From: Pseudobdellovibrio sp031428275
Lineage (GTDB): Bacteria; Bdellovibrionota; Bdellovibrionia; Bdellovibrionales; Bdellovibrionaceae
Assembly: GCA_031428275.1 (NCBI GenBank)
Contig: JANPPC010000010.1
Coordinates: 124,001-188,000 of the forward strand
Reading direction: 5' to 3'
Length of the DNA stretch: 64,000 nucleotides
Made by a program: the position numbers and the translations under genes. This document shows positions 1 to 7,884 of this stretch, in pieces (the stretch's first letter is position 1; every line of letters begins with the position of its first letter). The notes beneath the pieces were generated by a model. The model worked only from the letters and a program-made list of their open reading frames with translations, was not told the DNA's origin and searched no databases.

Positions 1-510
1 ATTTTAAAAGTATCGCACGTTCTTGAGGCCAAAAAAGGTAATGCGCCTGACCGTATCTTGCAGGGGATCGCCGAAGATCTGAAAGCTTTAGCCGGACCAA
101 AAGATTTAACGCATGCATTTTATGCTGTGATCGATCGTCGTGATTATTCATTTAAATTTTGCAGCGCAGGAAGTATTGGCGCCTATTACATGTCGGCAGG
201 AAATCCTCTGCAAACAATGAAGTCTTCACTAAGCCCTTTTGGCCAGCAATTCACAGGTCAATTATCGTGTGCCTCGCTTGAACTTGAGCCTCGCTCACGC
301 GTTTGCATTGTTACGAACGGTTTAACTGATGTTCTAGGTAGTGATACTATTGCAAAAATCATGAACGACACGGCTAAGGCGGGCGTTCACGACTTACGTA
401 ACGAACTTCTTTTTCAAGCTAAACAGAAGACTGGTCTAGCCGAGCCGCTACGCGATCAGACTGTCGTCGTGATTGAGGTCAAAGACCGAGTGATAAAGCT
501 AGCCAAATAA
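1..510 (+). CDS. C-terminal part of a SpoIIE/RsbU-type PP2C phosphatase (5' end outside window)
   Basis: The reading frame is open from base 1, so the gene starts upstream. The visible 169 residues resemble the end of a SpoIIE/PP2C phosphatase domain: an SAGSIGAYYM segment where the family has AGHNPAYL-like sequence, then IVTNGLTDVLG where the family has LYTDGLTE, then RDQTVVVIEV near the end where the family has DDxTLLVV. Such domains dephosphorylate anti-sigma antagonists in partner-switching systems. The TDG aspartate is Asn here and the first Asp of the DD pair is Arg, so metal binding may be weakened. The N-terminal sensor part cannot be seen. Moderately sure of the family, not of activity. 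Confidence 0.65.
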   Translation: MLKVSHVLEAKKGNAPDRILQGIAEDLKALAGPKDLTHAFYAVIDRRDYSFKFCSAGSIGAYYMSAGNPLQTMKSSLSPFGQQFTGQLSCASLELEPRSRVCIVTNGLTDVLGSDTIAKIMNDTAKAGVHDLRNELLFQAKQKTGLAEPLRDQTVVVIEVKDRVIKLAK

Positions 511-564
511 TCGTAATATTGTTAAATTTTAGCGTTCTATTTCAAACTAAATAAAGGAATTTTT

Positions 565-1701
565 ATGGCAGAAGTTAATATTTACGAAGGCGCGATTGAT
601 AAGGGTTTAGAAGGCGTTGTGGCTTGCACAACGTCGGTTTCATTTATCGTTGGTAACACTCTTATTTATCGTGGTTATACAATTGAAGACTTAGCAGCCC
701 ACTCAACATTCGAAGAAGTAACTTACTTACTTTGGAATGGCCGTCTGCCGAATAAAGCAGAGTTAGAAAGCTTTACCGCTGAATTAAATAAAAATATGAC
801 GCTTGATCCGGCTTACATTAATGTACTTAAAACATTACCAACTAATGTTCACCCAATGGCGTGGTTACGGTCTGCCGTTTCTTTAATGTCTCACTGGGAT
901 TCTGACGCCAATGATAACTCACATGAAGCTAATATGCGTAAAGCCGTTCGTTTAACGGCAAAAATGGGTTCGATCGTTACAGCTTTTGAAGCGATCCGTA
1001 ACAAACGTGAAGTGTTGACTCCGAAGCCGGGCAAATCAATTGCGTGGAACTTCATGTATATGTTGAAGGGCTCAGAGCCTGAAGCAGATGTAGTAAAACT
1101 TTTTGATACTTGCTTAATCTTACACGCAGATCACGAATTAAATTGCTCAGCTTTCGCAACGCGGGTGACGACTTCTTCACTATCTGATTTGCATTCAGCT
1201 GTTGTGTCTGCGATTGGCGCATTAAAAGGCCCATTGCACGGTGGGGCCAACGAACAAGTTATGGTGATGTTAGCTAAGATCGGTACGATCGAAAAAGCTC
1301 AGCAATTCGTAAAAGATGCACTTGATGCTAAAGAAAAAGTAATGGGTATCGGTCATCGCGTTTACAAAGATGGAGATCCGCGCGCCGCGATCTTAAGAAA
1401 ATTTTCTGAACAGTTAACTAAAAAAATGGGTAAACCTGAACTTTACCAGATGTCGGCTTTAATTGACGATACGATGCAAAAAGAAAAGGGTTTGATGCCT
1501 AACGTAGATTTCTACTCGGCGACAGTCTATCATGCGATGGGAATTCCGACTGATATTTTTACCCCGATTTTTGCGGTATCGCGTATCGCGGGTTGGATTG
1601 CTCACGCCAATGAACAGTACGAAAAAAATCGCATCTATCGCCCTCGCGGCAAGTGGCAAGGAAAAGAAAACCTGACTTGGAAGCACACCGAGCAGCGCTA
1701 G
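565..1701 (+). CDS. gltA: Citrate synthase (short, Bacillus-type form)
   Basis: Condenses oxaloacetate and acetyl-CoA to citrate, the entry step of the TCA cycle, in the cytoplasm. The 378-residue length fits the short dimeric citrate synthases rather than the longer E. coli hexameric type. The three catalytic residues are visible: His225 in GPLHGGANE, His264 in GIGHRVYKDGDPRA and Asp315 in PNVDFYSATVYH. The ATG is preceded by an AAAGGA ribosome site. A lipoprotein gene follows after 3 bases, probably cotranscribed. A 2-methylcitrate synthase has the same fold and cannot be excluded from sequence alone, but no other methylcitrate-cycle gene lies nearby. Confidence 0.93.
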   Translation: MAEVNIYEGAIDKGLEGVVACTTSVSFIVGNTLIYRGYTIEDLAAHSTFEEVTYLLWNGRLPNKAELESFTAELNKNMTLDPAYINVLKTLPTNVHPMAWLRSAVSLMSHWDSDANDNSHEANMRKAVRLTAKMGSIVTAFEAIRNKREVLTPKPGKSIAWNFMYMLKGSEPEADVVKLFDTCLILHADHELNCSAFATRVTTSSLSDLHSAVVSAIGALKGPLHGGANEQVMVMLAKIGTIEKAQQFVKDALDAKEKVMGIGHRVYKDGDPRAAILRKFSEQLTKKMGKPELYQMSALIDDTMQKEKGLMPNVDFYSATVYHAMGIPTDIFTPIFAVSRIAGWIAHANEQYEKNRIYRPRGKWQGKENLTWKHTEQR

Positions 1702-1704
1702 TTA

Positions 1705-2154
1705 ATGTTCAAGCAAATTATTTTAACTATAATAGCGGCCTCGGCTCTTTCGTGTTCGACTCTTACAAGTTATACGGCATTGAAAGATCCCGAGGTTGAA
1801 GTATCTGCGGTCGACGTCACCAGCGTGTCGACCAAAGACATTGGTCTTGATTTAAAATTAAGTATCAGTAATCCCAATGGTGTTGCAATTAACTTAGATA
1901 AAGTCACTTACGCTTTGAAGTTTTCTGGCAAAGATGTGACTTCGGGTATGATTGATCAGGGCATTAAAATAGCTGCGAATGGCCAAGGTGACGTCGTTGT
2001 GCCGCTTAAGTTTCAATACAACATGATAGATAGCTTGATCACAGGTTTCATGAAAAAAACCTTAGCAAAAGATTACGAGCTAAGCGGAACTGCGCAGCTG
2101 GGAATTTTAAGTATTCCGTTTTCAAAAAAAGGTGAAGTTAATATTACCCAGTAG
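1705..2154 (+). CDS. LEA14/WHy-like lipoprotein
   Basis: 149 residues with a short hydrophobic leader ending in the lipobox-like ALSC, so Cys17 is probably lipidated. The rest resembles the LEA type 2 / WHy fold: a KLSISNPNGVAINLDKVTY segment (the NPN signature), then alternating beta-strand-like stretches with GQGDVVVPLKF. Such domains are found in desiccation and envelope-stress proteins; the role here is unknown. It starts 3 bases after the citrate synthase stop without a clear ribosome site of its own, which suggests translational coupling. The family call is reasonably firm, the function open. Confidence 0.75.
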   Translation: MFKQIILTIIAASALSCSTLTSYTALKDPEVEVSAVDVTSVSTKDIGLDLKLSISNPNGVAINLDKVTYALKFSGKDVTSGMIDQGIKIAANGQGDVVVPLKFQYNMIDSLITGFMKKTLAKDYELSGTAQLGILSIPFSKKGEVNITQ

Positions 2155-2166
2155 TAGGAGCAAATC

Positions 2167-2559
2167 ATGGCCTCAATTTTTACAAAAATTATCGATGGCG
2201 AACTACCCAGCTATAAAATTTTTGAAGATGATTTAACAATTGCAATTTTAGCTCTAGACCAAGTGAATCCAGGCCATGTGCTAGTCGTTCCTAAACAAGA
2301 AACTAATCATTGGTTTGATGTGCCAGCTGAAACTTATTCAAGAGTTGGCTTGAACGCTCAAAAAATCGCAAAAGCGATTCAAAAAGTGACGGGTTGTCCA
2401 CGCGTCGGCACACTGGTGGCGGGCTTTGAAGTGCCACATTATCATTTGCATCTTATTCCGGCGTGGAGCATACCAGATCTTGATTTTAAGCGCGCCAAGC
2501 GCCTTCCCGAAACCGAGATGGTCGCACTAAAAGAAAATATTATTAAAGCATTAGAATAA
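2167..2559 (+). CDS. HIT-family nucleotide hydrolase/transferase
   Basis: 130 residues, typical of the HIT (histidine triad) family of small nucleotide-binding hydrolases acting on AMP-linked substrates. The triad HYHLHLIP is at residues 91-98 (His91, His93, His95), with the usual N-terminal IFTKIIDGELPSYKIFEDD and GHVLVVPK elements. The start has a good TAGGAG ribosome site. It lies 12 bases after the lipoprotein gene, the last gene of the gltA run before a long gap. The natural substrate cannot be told from sequence. Confidence 0.9.
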   Translation: MASIFTKIIDGELPSYKIFEDDLTIAILALDQVNPGHVLVVPKQETNHWFDVPAETYSRVGLNAQKIAKAIQKVTGCPRVGTLVAGFEVPHYHLHLIPAWSIPDLDFKRAKRLPETEMVALKENIIKALE

Positions 2560-2710
2560 TACATTTTGGCACACCGCTTTTTTAAAAAAATAATACGCCG
2601 TCTCATAATGTAATCTTATAGAAGACACAAAAATTTTAATTTTGTTGTGAAACGCATCATCAGTTATTCTTTTACCAAGCCGTTCTAACGGTTGGAAAGG
2701 AGGTGGTGTT

Positions 2711-2755
2711 ATGAGTTTATATGACATAACAATGGCGGAGGTGTCGGCTTCTTAG
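2711..2755 (+). CDS. Possible 14-residue leader/micropeptide
   Basis: ATG at 2711 sits about 7 bases after the strong ribosome site GGAAAGGAGG (2694-2703) and opens MSLYDITMAEVSAS, ending in TAG at 2753. The start codon lies in the 5' arm of the 2707-2731 hairpin, and the stop falls in the tetraloop hairpin at 2745-2758. Translation would therefore interact with folding, as in leader-peptide attenuators. The peptide is not hydrophobic and has no run of one amino acid, so neither a type I toxin nor classical amino-acid attenuation is suggested. Supported only by the ribosome site and its setting. Confidence 0.35.
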   Translation: MSLYDITMAEVSAS

Positions 2756-2810
2756 CCGCACTAGCTAGACGCGGTATGAGGCCAATTAAACCTCCGCCGT
2801 AGCGTCATAG

Positions 2811-2876
2811 GGGCGATCGACAACACCAGAGACTTGCGTAAGCAGTTGAAGGATCCATCGATCGCCCTTTCTTTTT
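2811..2876 (+). terminator. Terminator-like stem ending the candidate RNA
   Basis: A perfect 10-bp stem (2811-2820 with 2858-2867) carries a 37-base loop and is followed by TTTCTTTTT at 2868-2876. The long loop contains further short pairing (CAAC at 2821-2824 with GTTG at 2845-2848). The T-rich tail makes a Rho-independent terminator likely. Confidence 0.6.
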
Positions 2877-2917
2877 ATAACGTTCATTCAAATCAAAGAA
2901 GTCTATTTAGCTTGTAA

Positions 2918-2944
2918 TATAATCGGATTCTCTTAAATTTAAGA
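2918..2944 (+). promoter_or_regulatory. Consensus -10 box and 14-base palindrome in front of the ALDH-like gene
   Basis: TATAAT at 2918-2923 is a perfect -10 hexamer, though no good -35 is visible at 16-18 bases. A start about 7 bases later would put +1 near 2930, inside or just before the perfect palindrome TCTTAAATTTAAGA (2931-2944). This ends one base before the ATG at 2946. The palindrome over the transcription start is placed like a repressor operator. The mRNA would have a leader of only about 15 bases with no Shine-Dalgarno. Confidence 0.5.
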
Positions 2945-2945
2945 A

Positions 2946-4337
2946 ATGCAAATTTGTAGCTTCATCAATAATACTTCGACCTCTTTAGAAACCCAGTTTA
3001 CAAAAAAAAATCCATTTACTTCTGAAGTTCTGCACACTGTTGATTCAGCTGGTATGCTCGAGGTTGTGATGTCGGTACAAGCGGCGCAAAAAGCATTCGC
3101 CGAGTGGAAAGTCAGCACAATTGAAAATCGTTTGCAGCTGCTACAAAGCTTTCATAATCACTTAGCAATGAGCAAAGATACTTTCGCTCGATTAGAGGCC
3201 GTTGACCAGGGCTTACCGTTTGAATTTGTACGTGATTACGGATTATCTTCTGCGATTCAATCTTTAGATGAAGTCATGCGCGAATTAGTATTATTTAAAC
3301 CAGACGATTCACTTACATATTCGCCGGTCGGTGTGATTTCGCTAATCTGTACTTGGAATCTGTCATTACGTACAATTTGTGAAAGACTTTTTCCGGCCAT
3401 TGCGGCCGGCAACGCGGTTATTATTAAAGTATCATCGCAGTCACCGGTGACTGCGATGATCATCAGTGAGCTGATTCAGTTGTCGCAGGCGCCTAAGGGC
3501 CTTATTCAAGTCATCACTTCGGAACAAGAAGAGGTAAAAAAATTACTAGTTACGCATCCTGGTATTAAGGCGGTTTCTTTTGTAGGCCAGCTAACTCATG
3601 CAGCTCAAGTTTTAAATGCAACGACTTCGGCTAGTTTGCAGCAATTTAAAAAAATTCAAATTTCAACCGGAGCTAAAAATTCAGCCGTCGCTTTGTATGA
3701 ACCTACCGATGAAAATTTCAATAAGGTCATCGAATCATTTGCGACTGGCCAGGGTCAATTGGGTTGGAACTCAAGCCGACTTTTTATTCTTGAAAAACAT
3801 GAATCTTTTTGGAAAGAAAAAATTACCGATTTTTTTCAAAACGTAAAGCCCAGCGAATCTATCGATGATAAGTCGTTATGGGGACCGTGTCTGAAGTCAG
3901 AATCTTTTAAAACTTTTGCAGAAATCTCTGCAATTGCCATTTCCGACCAAGCAAAGCTCATTCAGACGCAGTTTAAGTTATCGGATTCACAAAAAAAATC
4001 TTATTTACCAATGACATTCACGCAAGACATGTCGAACTGTTCAACCCTGCAACAAGATCAGGTGATGGCGCCTTTATTTATTTTATCGACGGTAAAGTAT
4101 GCATTTGATGTCGCGAAATACTCGAATGTTTCGTACTACGGCTTTGCTGCGCACTTATACGGTGAGCCTGATAAGTTAGGCAAAGTGGCAGAGGCGCTTG
4201 ACGTTGGTCTTATTTGCCAGAACCAGTGGTCAGCCCAAGTGCCTGGTTTGTGTAAGGCGACAAAACAATCTGGTTTTGGGCTGCAAGATCGACGTGCTTT
4301 TGGCGATTTTTTTTCGAATGTCAAAAAACTGACTTAA
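2946..4337 (+). CDS. Aldehyde dehydrogenase-like protein lacking catalytic residues
   Basis: 463 residues with the ALDH superfamily layout: the ICTWN segment (residues 134-138) with Asn138, Lys161 in the place of the cofactor-binding KPS motif, and a C-terminal SGFG (residues 443-446). The two key catalytic positions are changed. Where the family has ELGGK the protein reads IQISTGAKN, so the general-base Glu is Ser240. Where the family has GQxC it reads GQLGWNSSRLF, so the nucleophilic Cys is Gly273. It is therefore probably not an aldehyde dehydrogenase but a pseudoenzyme or an enzyme with different chemistry. It stands alone behind its own palindrome-bearing promoter and is convergent with the next gene, 2 bases away. 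Confidence 0.8.
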   Translation: MQICSFINNTSTSLETQFTKKNPFTSEVLHTVDSAGMLEVVMSVQAAQKAFAEWKVSTIENRLQLLQSFHNHLAMSKDTFARLEAVDQGLPFEFVRDYGLSSAIQSLDEVMRELVLFKPDDSLTYSPVGVISLICTWNLSLRTICERLFPAIAAGNAVIIKVSSQSPVTAMIISELIQLSQAPKGLIQVITSEQEEVKKLLVTHPGIKAVSFVGQLTHAAQVLNATTSASLQQFKKIQISTGAKNSAVALYEPTDENFNKVIESFATGQGQLGWNSSRLFILEKHESFWKEKITDFFQNVKPSESIDDKSLWGPCLKSESFKTFAEISAIAISDQAKLIQTQFKLSDSQKKSYLPMTFTQDMSNCSTLQQDQVMAPLFILSTVKYAFDVAKYSNVSYYGFAAHLYGEPDKLGKVAEALDVGLICQNQWSAQVPGLCKATKQSGFGLQDRRAFGDFFSNVKKLT

Positions 4338-4339
4338 AA

Positions 4340-4537
4340 CTAATGAATGATATGAATTTTGGCGCGCGTACGAATTTCACACTGCGGGCAATGGGCTTCT
4401 TCTTTTAATTCTTCTTGGCTAATATTTTCGAAGCGAAGTTCTAAAGCGGTATTACATAAAACACAATTGCACTGAATCTTAATGTAAGCCTTTTGCGTCG
4501 TAGAATCGGCTTTTTCGTAATACTGAATGTCTTTCAT
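4340..4537 (-). CDS. Small zinc-ribbon-like protein
   Basis: 65 residues when started at the ATG at 4537, which has a GAGGGAG ribosome site; an upstream in-frame start would add 16 unlikely residues. It carries CNCVLC and, about 27 residues later, CPQC, which together would hold one zinc ion in a CxxC...CxxC ribbon. The sequence between them is acidic (QEELKEE). I do not recognise the family. It may bind nucleic acid or protein, but this is a guess from the fold type. Confidence 0.65.
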   Translation of the reverse strand: MKDIQYYEKADSTTQKAYIKIQCNCVLCNTALELRFENISQEELKEEAHCPQCEIRTRAKIHIIH

Positions 4538-4702
4538 CAATGCTCCCTCAAATTTATTCGAACCAGGTAGATCAATACACTGCAAGACGGATGCACACGA
4601 CCAACGTCCGGGCTAAATCCGCCCTTTGAATGGTTTAGCGATCTAAAGCAAAGTTCGGCGCGCCACTAAATCTGCAAACGCTATTCGGTAATAGGAGAAA
4701 AC

Positions 4703-5905
4703 ATGAAACATAAGATTTATTTATTGGGTGTTCTTATCGCATTATCATCATGCATGAAATTAAAAAAGAAATCAGCAGACGCGGACGCAAGCCCGTCTGC
4801 ATCGGTTGAAGCCAGCGAATTGCAGTCTTCAAAAAACCTTACGGTAAACGAATTTGGTTACGAATATGTTTTCGATAAGTACCGTAGCTTTCAAGAAGTT
4901 AAATTTAATTTCCCCAGCAGCTGGCCAGACGAAATCATCATGATCGAAACTGAGCTTGATGAGCAAAAAATCGAAAAAAAATCGGTTCTTCGTGATAACG
5001 AAACGCGCGTAAAAATCGTGCCTTTGATGTCAAAATACAAAGTCAGTTACAAATTTTATAAATCAGTCGCAGAAAATTTAGAACTACTTGATGAGGCCGA
5101 AGTGCTGCCGGTTTTAGATCTTGAATTAGCAACTGATTTAAATATAGCTCAGCAATTCAATTTAAATGCGAAAACTAAAACTATTTTTATTGCGAATTTA
5201 CGTATCGATGAAAATGCTCATTTATTTTTAGAAAATTATTCGGGGCGTATACAGATCGCAAATTTAGAATCTAAATTTGGTTTCATTCAAACTTTCGACA
5301 GTAATCAGCGCGCACCCTTAGGATTAGACGGGCGATCAGGCGGATCTGTAACTATTGAAATTGCAAATGCCCAAGGCGAATTAAACTTAGTTATGATTGG
5401 CGAAAAAGGCGGCGACGGTGATAATGCAGCCGAACCCTCAGAAAGTAAGCGCGGAATGAAAGGCATCGACGGTGAAAAATCGAAATACAACTTAAAAGAT
5501 ATTTCAAGTTTTTTACCTGGTGGTTTTGTTTGCGTGAAGGCTGGCACAAAAGGCCTAAACGGCGGTAAGGGAATTCGGGGCGATGATGGTGGTGACGGAA
5601 AAAACGGAGGCCACTCAGGTAAGGCAATCGTAAAGTTAGCCGCCGGTGCTTTGTTAATTAATTCGCAAAATAAGGGTGGAGTAAAAGGTTTGGGCAGTTT
5701 AGCTGGCTTAGGTGGCCCAGGCGGCATTGGTGGAAAAACCGGAACAGAGTCTGACCCAGATCAAGTCTGTGGATCAGTTCCGGCAGGTAGTGAAGGGCCA
5801 CAAGGAGACTCTGGCAAAGACGGTCACGATGGTGAAGACGGGGTGGCTAGCAAGAATCAGCTTTTCATTAATGGACTAAAAGCTGATTTTGAGAGCGAGA
5901 ACTAA
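4703..5905 (+). CDS. Lipoprotein with collagen-like glycine-rich domain
   Basis: 400 residues. A signal peptide ends in the lipobox ALSSC (Cys17), followed by a Lys/Ala/Ser linker, about 180 residues of ordinary mixed sequence, and then a glycine-rich part from about residue 200. That part has collagen-like tracts such as GTKGLNGGKGIRGDDGGDG and GSEGPQGDSGKDGHDGEDG, interrupted by SSFLPGGFVCVKAG and KLAAGALLINSQ. A second cysteine pair (about 276 and 352) may form a disulfide. The Gly-X-Y register is often broken, so a canonical triple helix is not certain. It is probably a surface-exposed envelope protein. The ribosome site is TAGGAG. Confidence 0.75.
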   Translation: MKHKIYLLGVLIALSSCMKLKKKSADADASPSASVEASELQSSKNLTVNEFGYEYVFDKYRSFQEVKFNFPSSWPDEIIMIETELDEQKIEKKSVLRDNETRVKIVPLMSKYKVSYKFYKSVAENLELLDEAEVLPVLDLELATDLNIAQQFNLNAKTKTIFIANLRIDENAHLFLENYSGRIQIANLESKFGFIQTFDSNQRAPLGLDGRSGGSVTIEIANAQGELNLVMIGEKGGDGDNAAEPSESKRGMKGIDGEKSKYNLKDISSFLPGGFVCVKAGTKGLNGGKGIRGDDGGDGKNGGHSGKAIVKLAAGALLINSQNKGGVKGLGSLAGLGGPGGIGGKTGTESDPDQVCGSVPAGSEGPQGDSGKDGHDGEDGVASKNQLFINGLKADFESEN

Positions 5906-5910
5906 ATAGT

Positions 5911-6993
5911 TTAGAAAGTCATTTTGATTTGGTTATCGAGCTGGTGTTTTTCGAATGCTAAATTCACCAGTTCGGTAATTAAATCAGAGTATTTTAAGCC
6001 CGAGGCTTCCCACATTTTTGGATACATCGAAATTTGTGTAAAGCCGGGTAGTGTATTGATCTCGTTTACAAAAATTTTACCGTCTTTACGAATAAAAAAA
6101 TCAACGCGAGTTAAACCGTCGCAGTTCAAAGATTTAAAGGTTTTAATCGCTAGTTCCTGTAAAGACTTTGTTTCGCTATCAGCCAATTTTGCCGGAATGA
6201 CGATCTCGGCTCCGTTAGCATCTAGATACTTTGCTTCGTAAGAATAAAACTCATGTTTCACAATTAATTCACCCGGAAGCGAAGCCTTCGGGTTCTGATT
6301 TAAGCCCATCACCGAACATTCAACTTCTTTGCCATCAATAAACTCTTCGGCGATGACTTTGTGATCGTATTGAAAGGCGTCTTTTAGCTTAGGGCCAAAA
6401 TCTTCTGCGCTTTTGACTTTATGAACACCCACCGATGAACCGGCATTTGCAGGTTTAATAAAAAATGGCGTACCAATCTTTTGAACAATTCGTTCGTAAT
6501 CGTTGGTCTCAGATTTTTTTAAAACCACATAGGCTGAATTATTAATGCCTGACTCGGTCATTAAGCGCTTCATATATTCTTTGTCCATACCCACCGACGC
6601 ACTTAAAACTCCGCAGCCGACGAATGGTAAATTGATGATACGAAATAGCCCCTGTAAAGTGCCATCTTCACCCATCGTTCCGTGAATAATCGGGAACGCG
6701 CAGTCGATGGCACGTCTTTCGTGAGTTTTAAAAGAATAAATAAATGGTTTTCCGTGATGCGAGATCAACGTAATTGAATCAACTTCGTGCAGTTCGCTAT
6801 CGTTCAAGGCTTTGAAATTTGTGAAGACTTCAGCGTTAGGAAACTGGTACCAACTGCCTTGTTTGGAAACGCCGATGTATAAAATATCGAATTTATTTTT
6901 ATCAAGTGCATTGCAGATATTACGTGCCGAGTTGATCGATACTTCATGCTCTGCTGACTTGCCACCAAATACGATCGCGATTTTCTTTTTCAT
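5911..6993 (-). CDS. ddl: D-alanine--D-alanine ligase
   Basis: Makes D-Ala-D-Ala for the peptidoglycan precursor, using ATP, in the cytoplasm. The 360 residues show the ATP-grasp ligase motifs: FGGKSAEHEVSINSA at the N-terminus, HGTMGEDGTLQGLF, the substrate loop KPANAGSSVGVHK, and NEINTLPGFT near the C-terminus. Length fits the Ddl family. It runs opposite to the collagen-like gene and ends 5 bases from it. The next gene upstream on this strand is a lipoprotein, with a 72-base gap holding a 7-bp inverted repeat (7018-7036). Confidence 0.95.
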   Translation of the reverse strand: MKKKIAIVFGGKSAEHEVSINSARNICNALDKNKFDILYIGVSKQGSWYQFPNAEVFTNFKALNDSELHEVDSITLISHHGKPFIYSFKTHERRAIDCAFPIIHGTMGEDGTLQGLFRIINLPFVGCGVLSASVGMDKEYMKRLMTESGINNSAYVVLKKSETNDYERIVQKIGTPFFIKPANAGSSVGVHKVKSAEDFGPKLKDAFQYDHKVIAEEFIDGKEVECSVMGLNQNPKASLPGELIVKHEFYSYEAKYLDANGAEIVIPAKLADSETKSLQELAIKTFKSLNCDGLTRVDFFIRKDGKIFVNEINTLPGFTQISMYPKMWEASGLKYSDLITELVNLAFEKHQLDNQIKMTF

Positions 6994-7065
6994 GAATAAA
7001 TTATGCCAATAGATTATGGTTCAGACAAGCTGAACCAGATACCAAGCTAGACAGAAAACTTGTGG

Positions 7066-7884
7066 TTATTTCCCGAAAGCGTAGTTATTTACCGTGTAGC
7101 AAGTATCGGCCAATACTTTCTGCTGAGAATTTGTAATTTCATAAAGACGTTTATAACATAACTGCATCATTTTAGATAAAAACGGAACATCTTTACTAAC
7201 AATCATCGTGTAGTGAATACGCAGTGGTTTTCCGTCTTTATCTAAAACTTTTTCGCTAACTGTATCGAATTCGATTCTACGTGCATCGATATAGCATTGG
7301 TTTACGTTTTCGCAGTTGTGTTGCGGAGCAATGGCTGGCGAAACACGCAATTTGATATCATTGGTTTGAAGCTTGTAGCAGTTCTCGGCATCTTCACCTT
7401 CGCTCATGCACGAGCCGAATGCCATACGCTCTAACAATCTAAACAAATAGAATGGTCCGGTCTCGTCTGCATTTGGTTTTATCGCTGCAGACGCAAGCTC
7501 GGGGCTATTTTTTGCTAGATTGAATGTTTGGCTCCATTCGCGGCTTGATTGTGAATTTTGCGAGTCCGAAAAGACGGTTTTAGTTACGTAACTATCAATT
7601 TGCAGCGTGGCGTTTGTGCGCACCACATCTTTGATAGTCATATCTTGCTGTTCAAGATTGTAGGGAGTACCCGCTTGAACACTTTGACTGATGACAAAGC
7701 TAGATGCTTCATCTTTTTTTATATCGTAACTATACGCTCCAACCCCATCGCTTATGGCGCTAACAAGAGCTTCTTGTGTAATTGGGTCTCCTAGATCATC
7801 ATCATCCAGATTTTGCTTTTTCATACACGAAGTATTACAAGATAATACGACGGCAATTAATAAAACTATGCTTAATTTATTCAT
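7066..7884 (-). CDS. Putative lipoprotein of unknown function
   Basis: 272 residues from the ATG at 7884. That start overlaps the TGA of the upstream acetyltransferase gene (ATGA), so translation is probably coupled. The leader MNKLSIVLLIAVVLSCNTSC gives two possible lipidation cysteines. The rest has five further cysteines, including an SCMSEGEDAENC stretch, and no domain I recognise. It is likely periplasmic or outer-membrane anchored. Confidence 0.7.
   Translation of the reverse strand: MNKLSIVLLIAVVLSCNTSCMKKQNLDDDDLGDPITQEALVSAISDGVGAYSYDIKKDEASSFVISQSVQAGTPYNLEQQDMTIKDVVRTNATLQIDSYVTKTVFSDSQNSQSSREWSQTFNLAKNSPELASAAIKPNADETGPFYLFRLLERMAFGSCMSEGEDAENCYKLQTNDIKLRVSPAIAPQHNCENVNQCYIDARRIEFDTVSEKVLDKDGKPLRIHYTMIVSKDVPFLSKMMQLCYKRLYEITNSQQKVLADTCYTVNNYAFGK

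Larger units (their letters stand above)
2675..2876 (+). ncRNA. Candidate structured RNA with an embedded 14-codon ORF
   Basis: The 386-base gap between the HIT gene and the ALDH-like gene holds four helices in a row. One is 2675-2678/2692-2695 with 2680-2683/2688-2691 (one bulged base). The second pairs TGTTATG at 2707-2713 with CATAACA at 2725-2731. The third pairs GGCGGAGGT at 2734-2742 with ACCTCCGCC at 2790-2798, enclosing a 5-bp hairpin at 2745-2758. The last pairs GGGCGATCGA at 2811-2820 with TCGATCGCCC at 2858-2867, followed by a T-rich tract. A strong Shine-Dalgarno at 2697-2703 precedes an ATG at 2711. It could be an independent sRNA, a leader-peptide mRNA or a regulatory leader. 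It does not match a known RNA family that I recognise. Confidence 0.5.

Noticed and set aside
2560..2945. tRNA or tmRNA gene in the 386-base gap
   Set aside because: The helices do not form a cloverleaf, no T-loop or CCA end is seen, and there is no tmRNA-like tag frame.
5305..5727. Proline-rich 140-residue minus-strand frame antisense to the collagen-like gene
   Set aside because: It is the complement of glycine codons (Gly GGN gives Pro CCN/antisense), with no ribosome site; the sense gene has a signal peptide.
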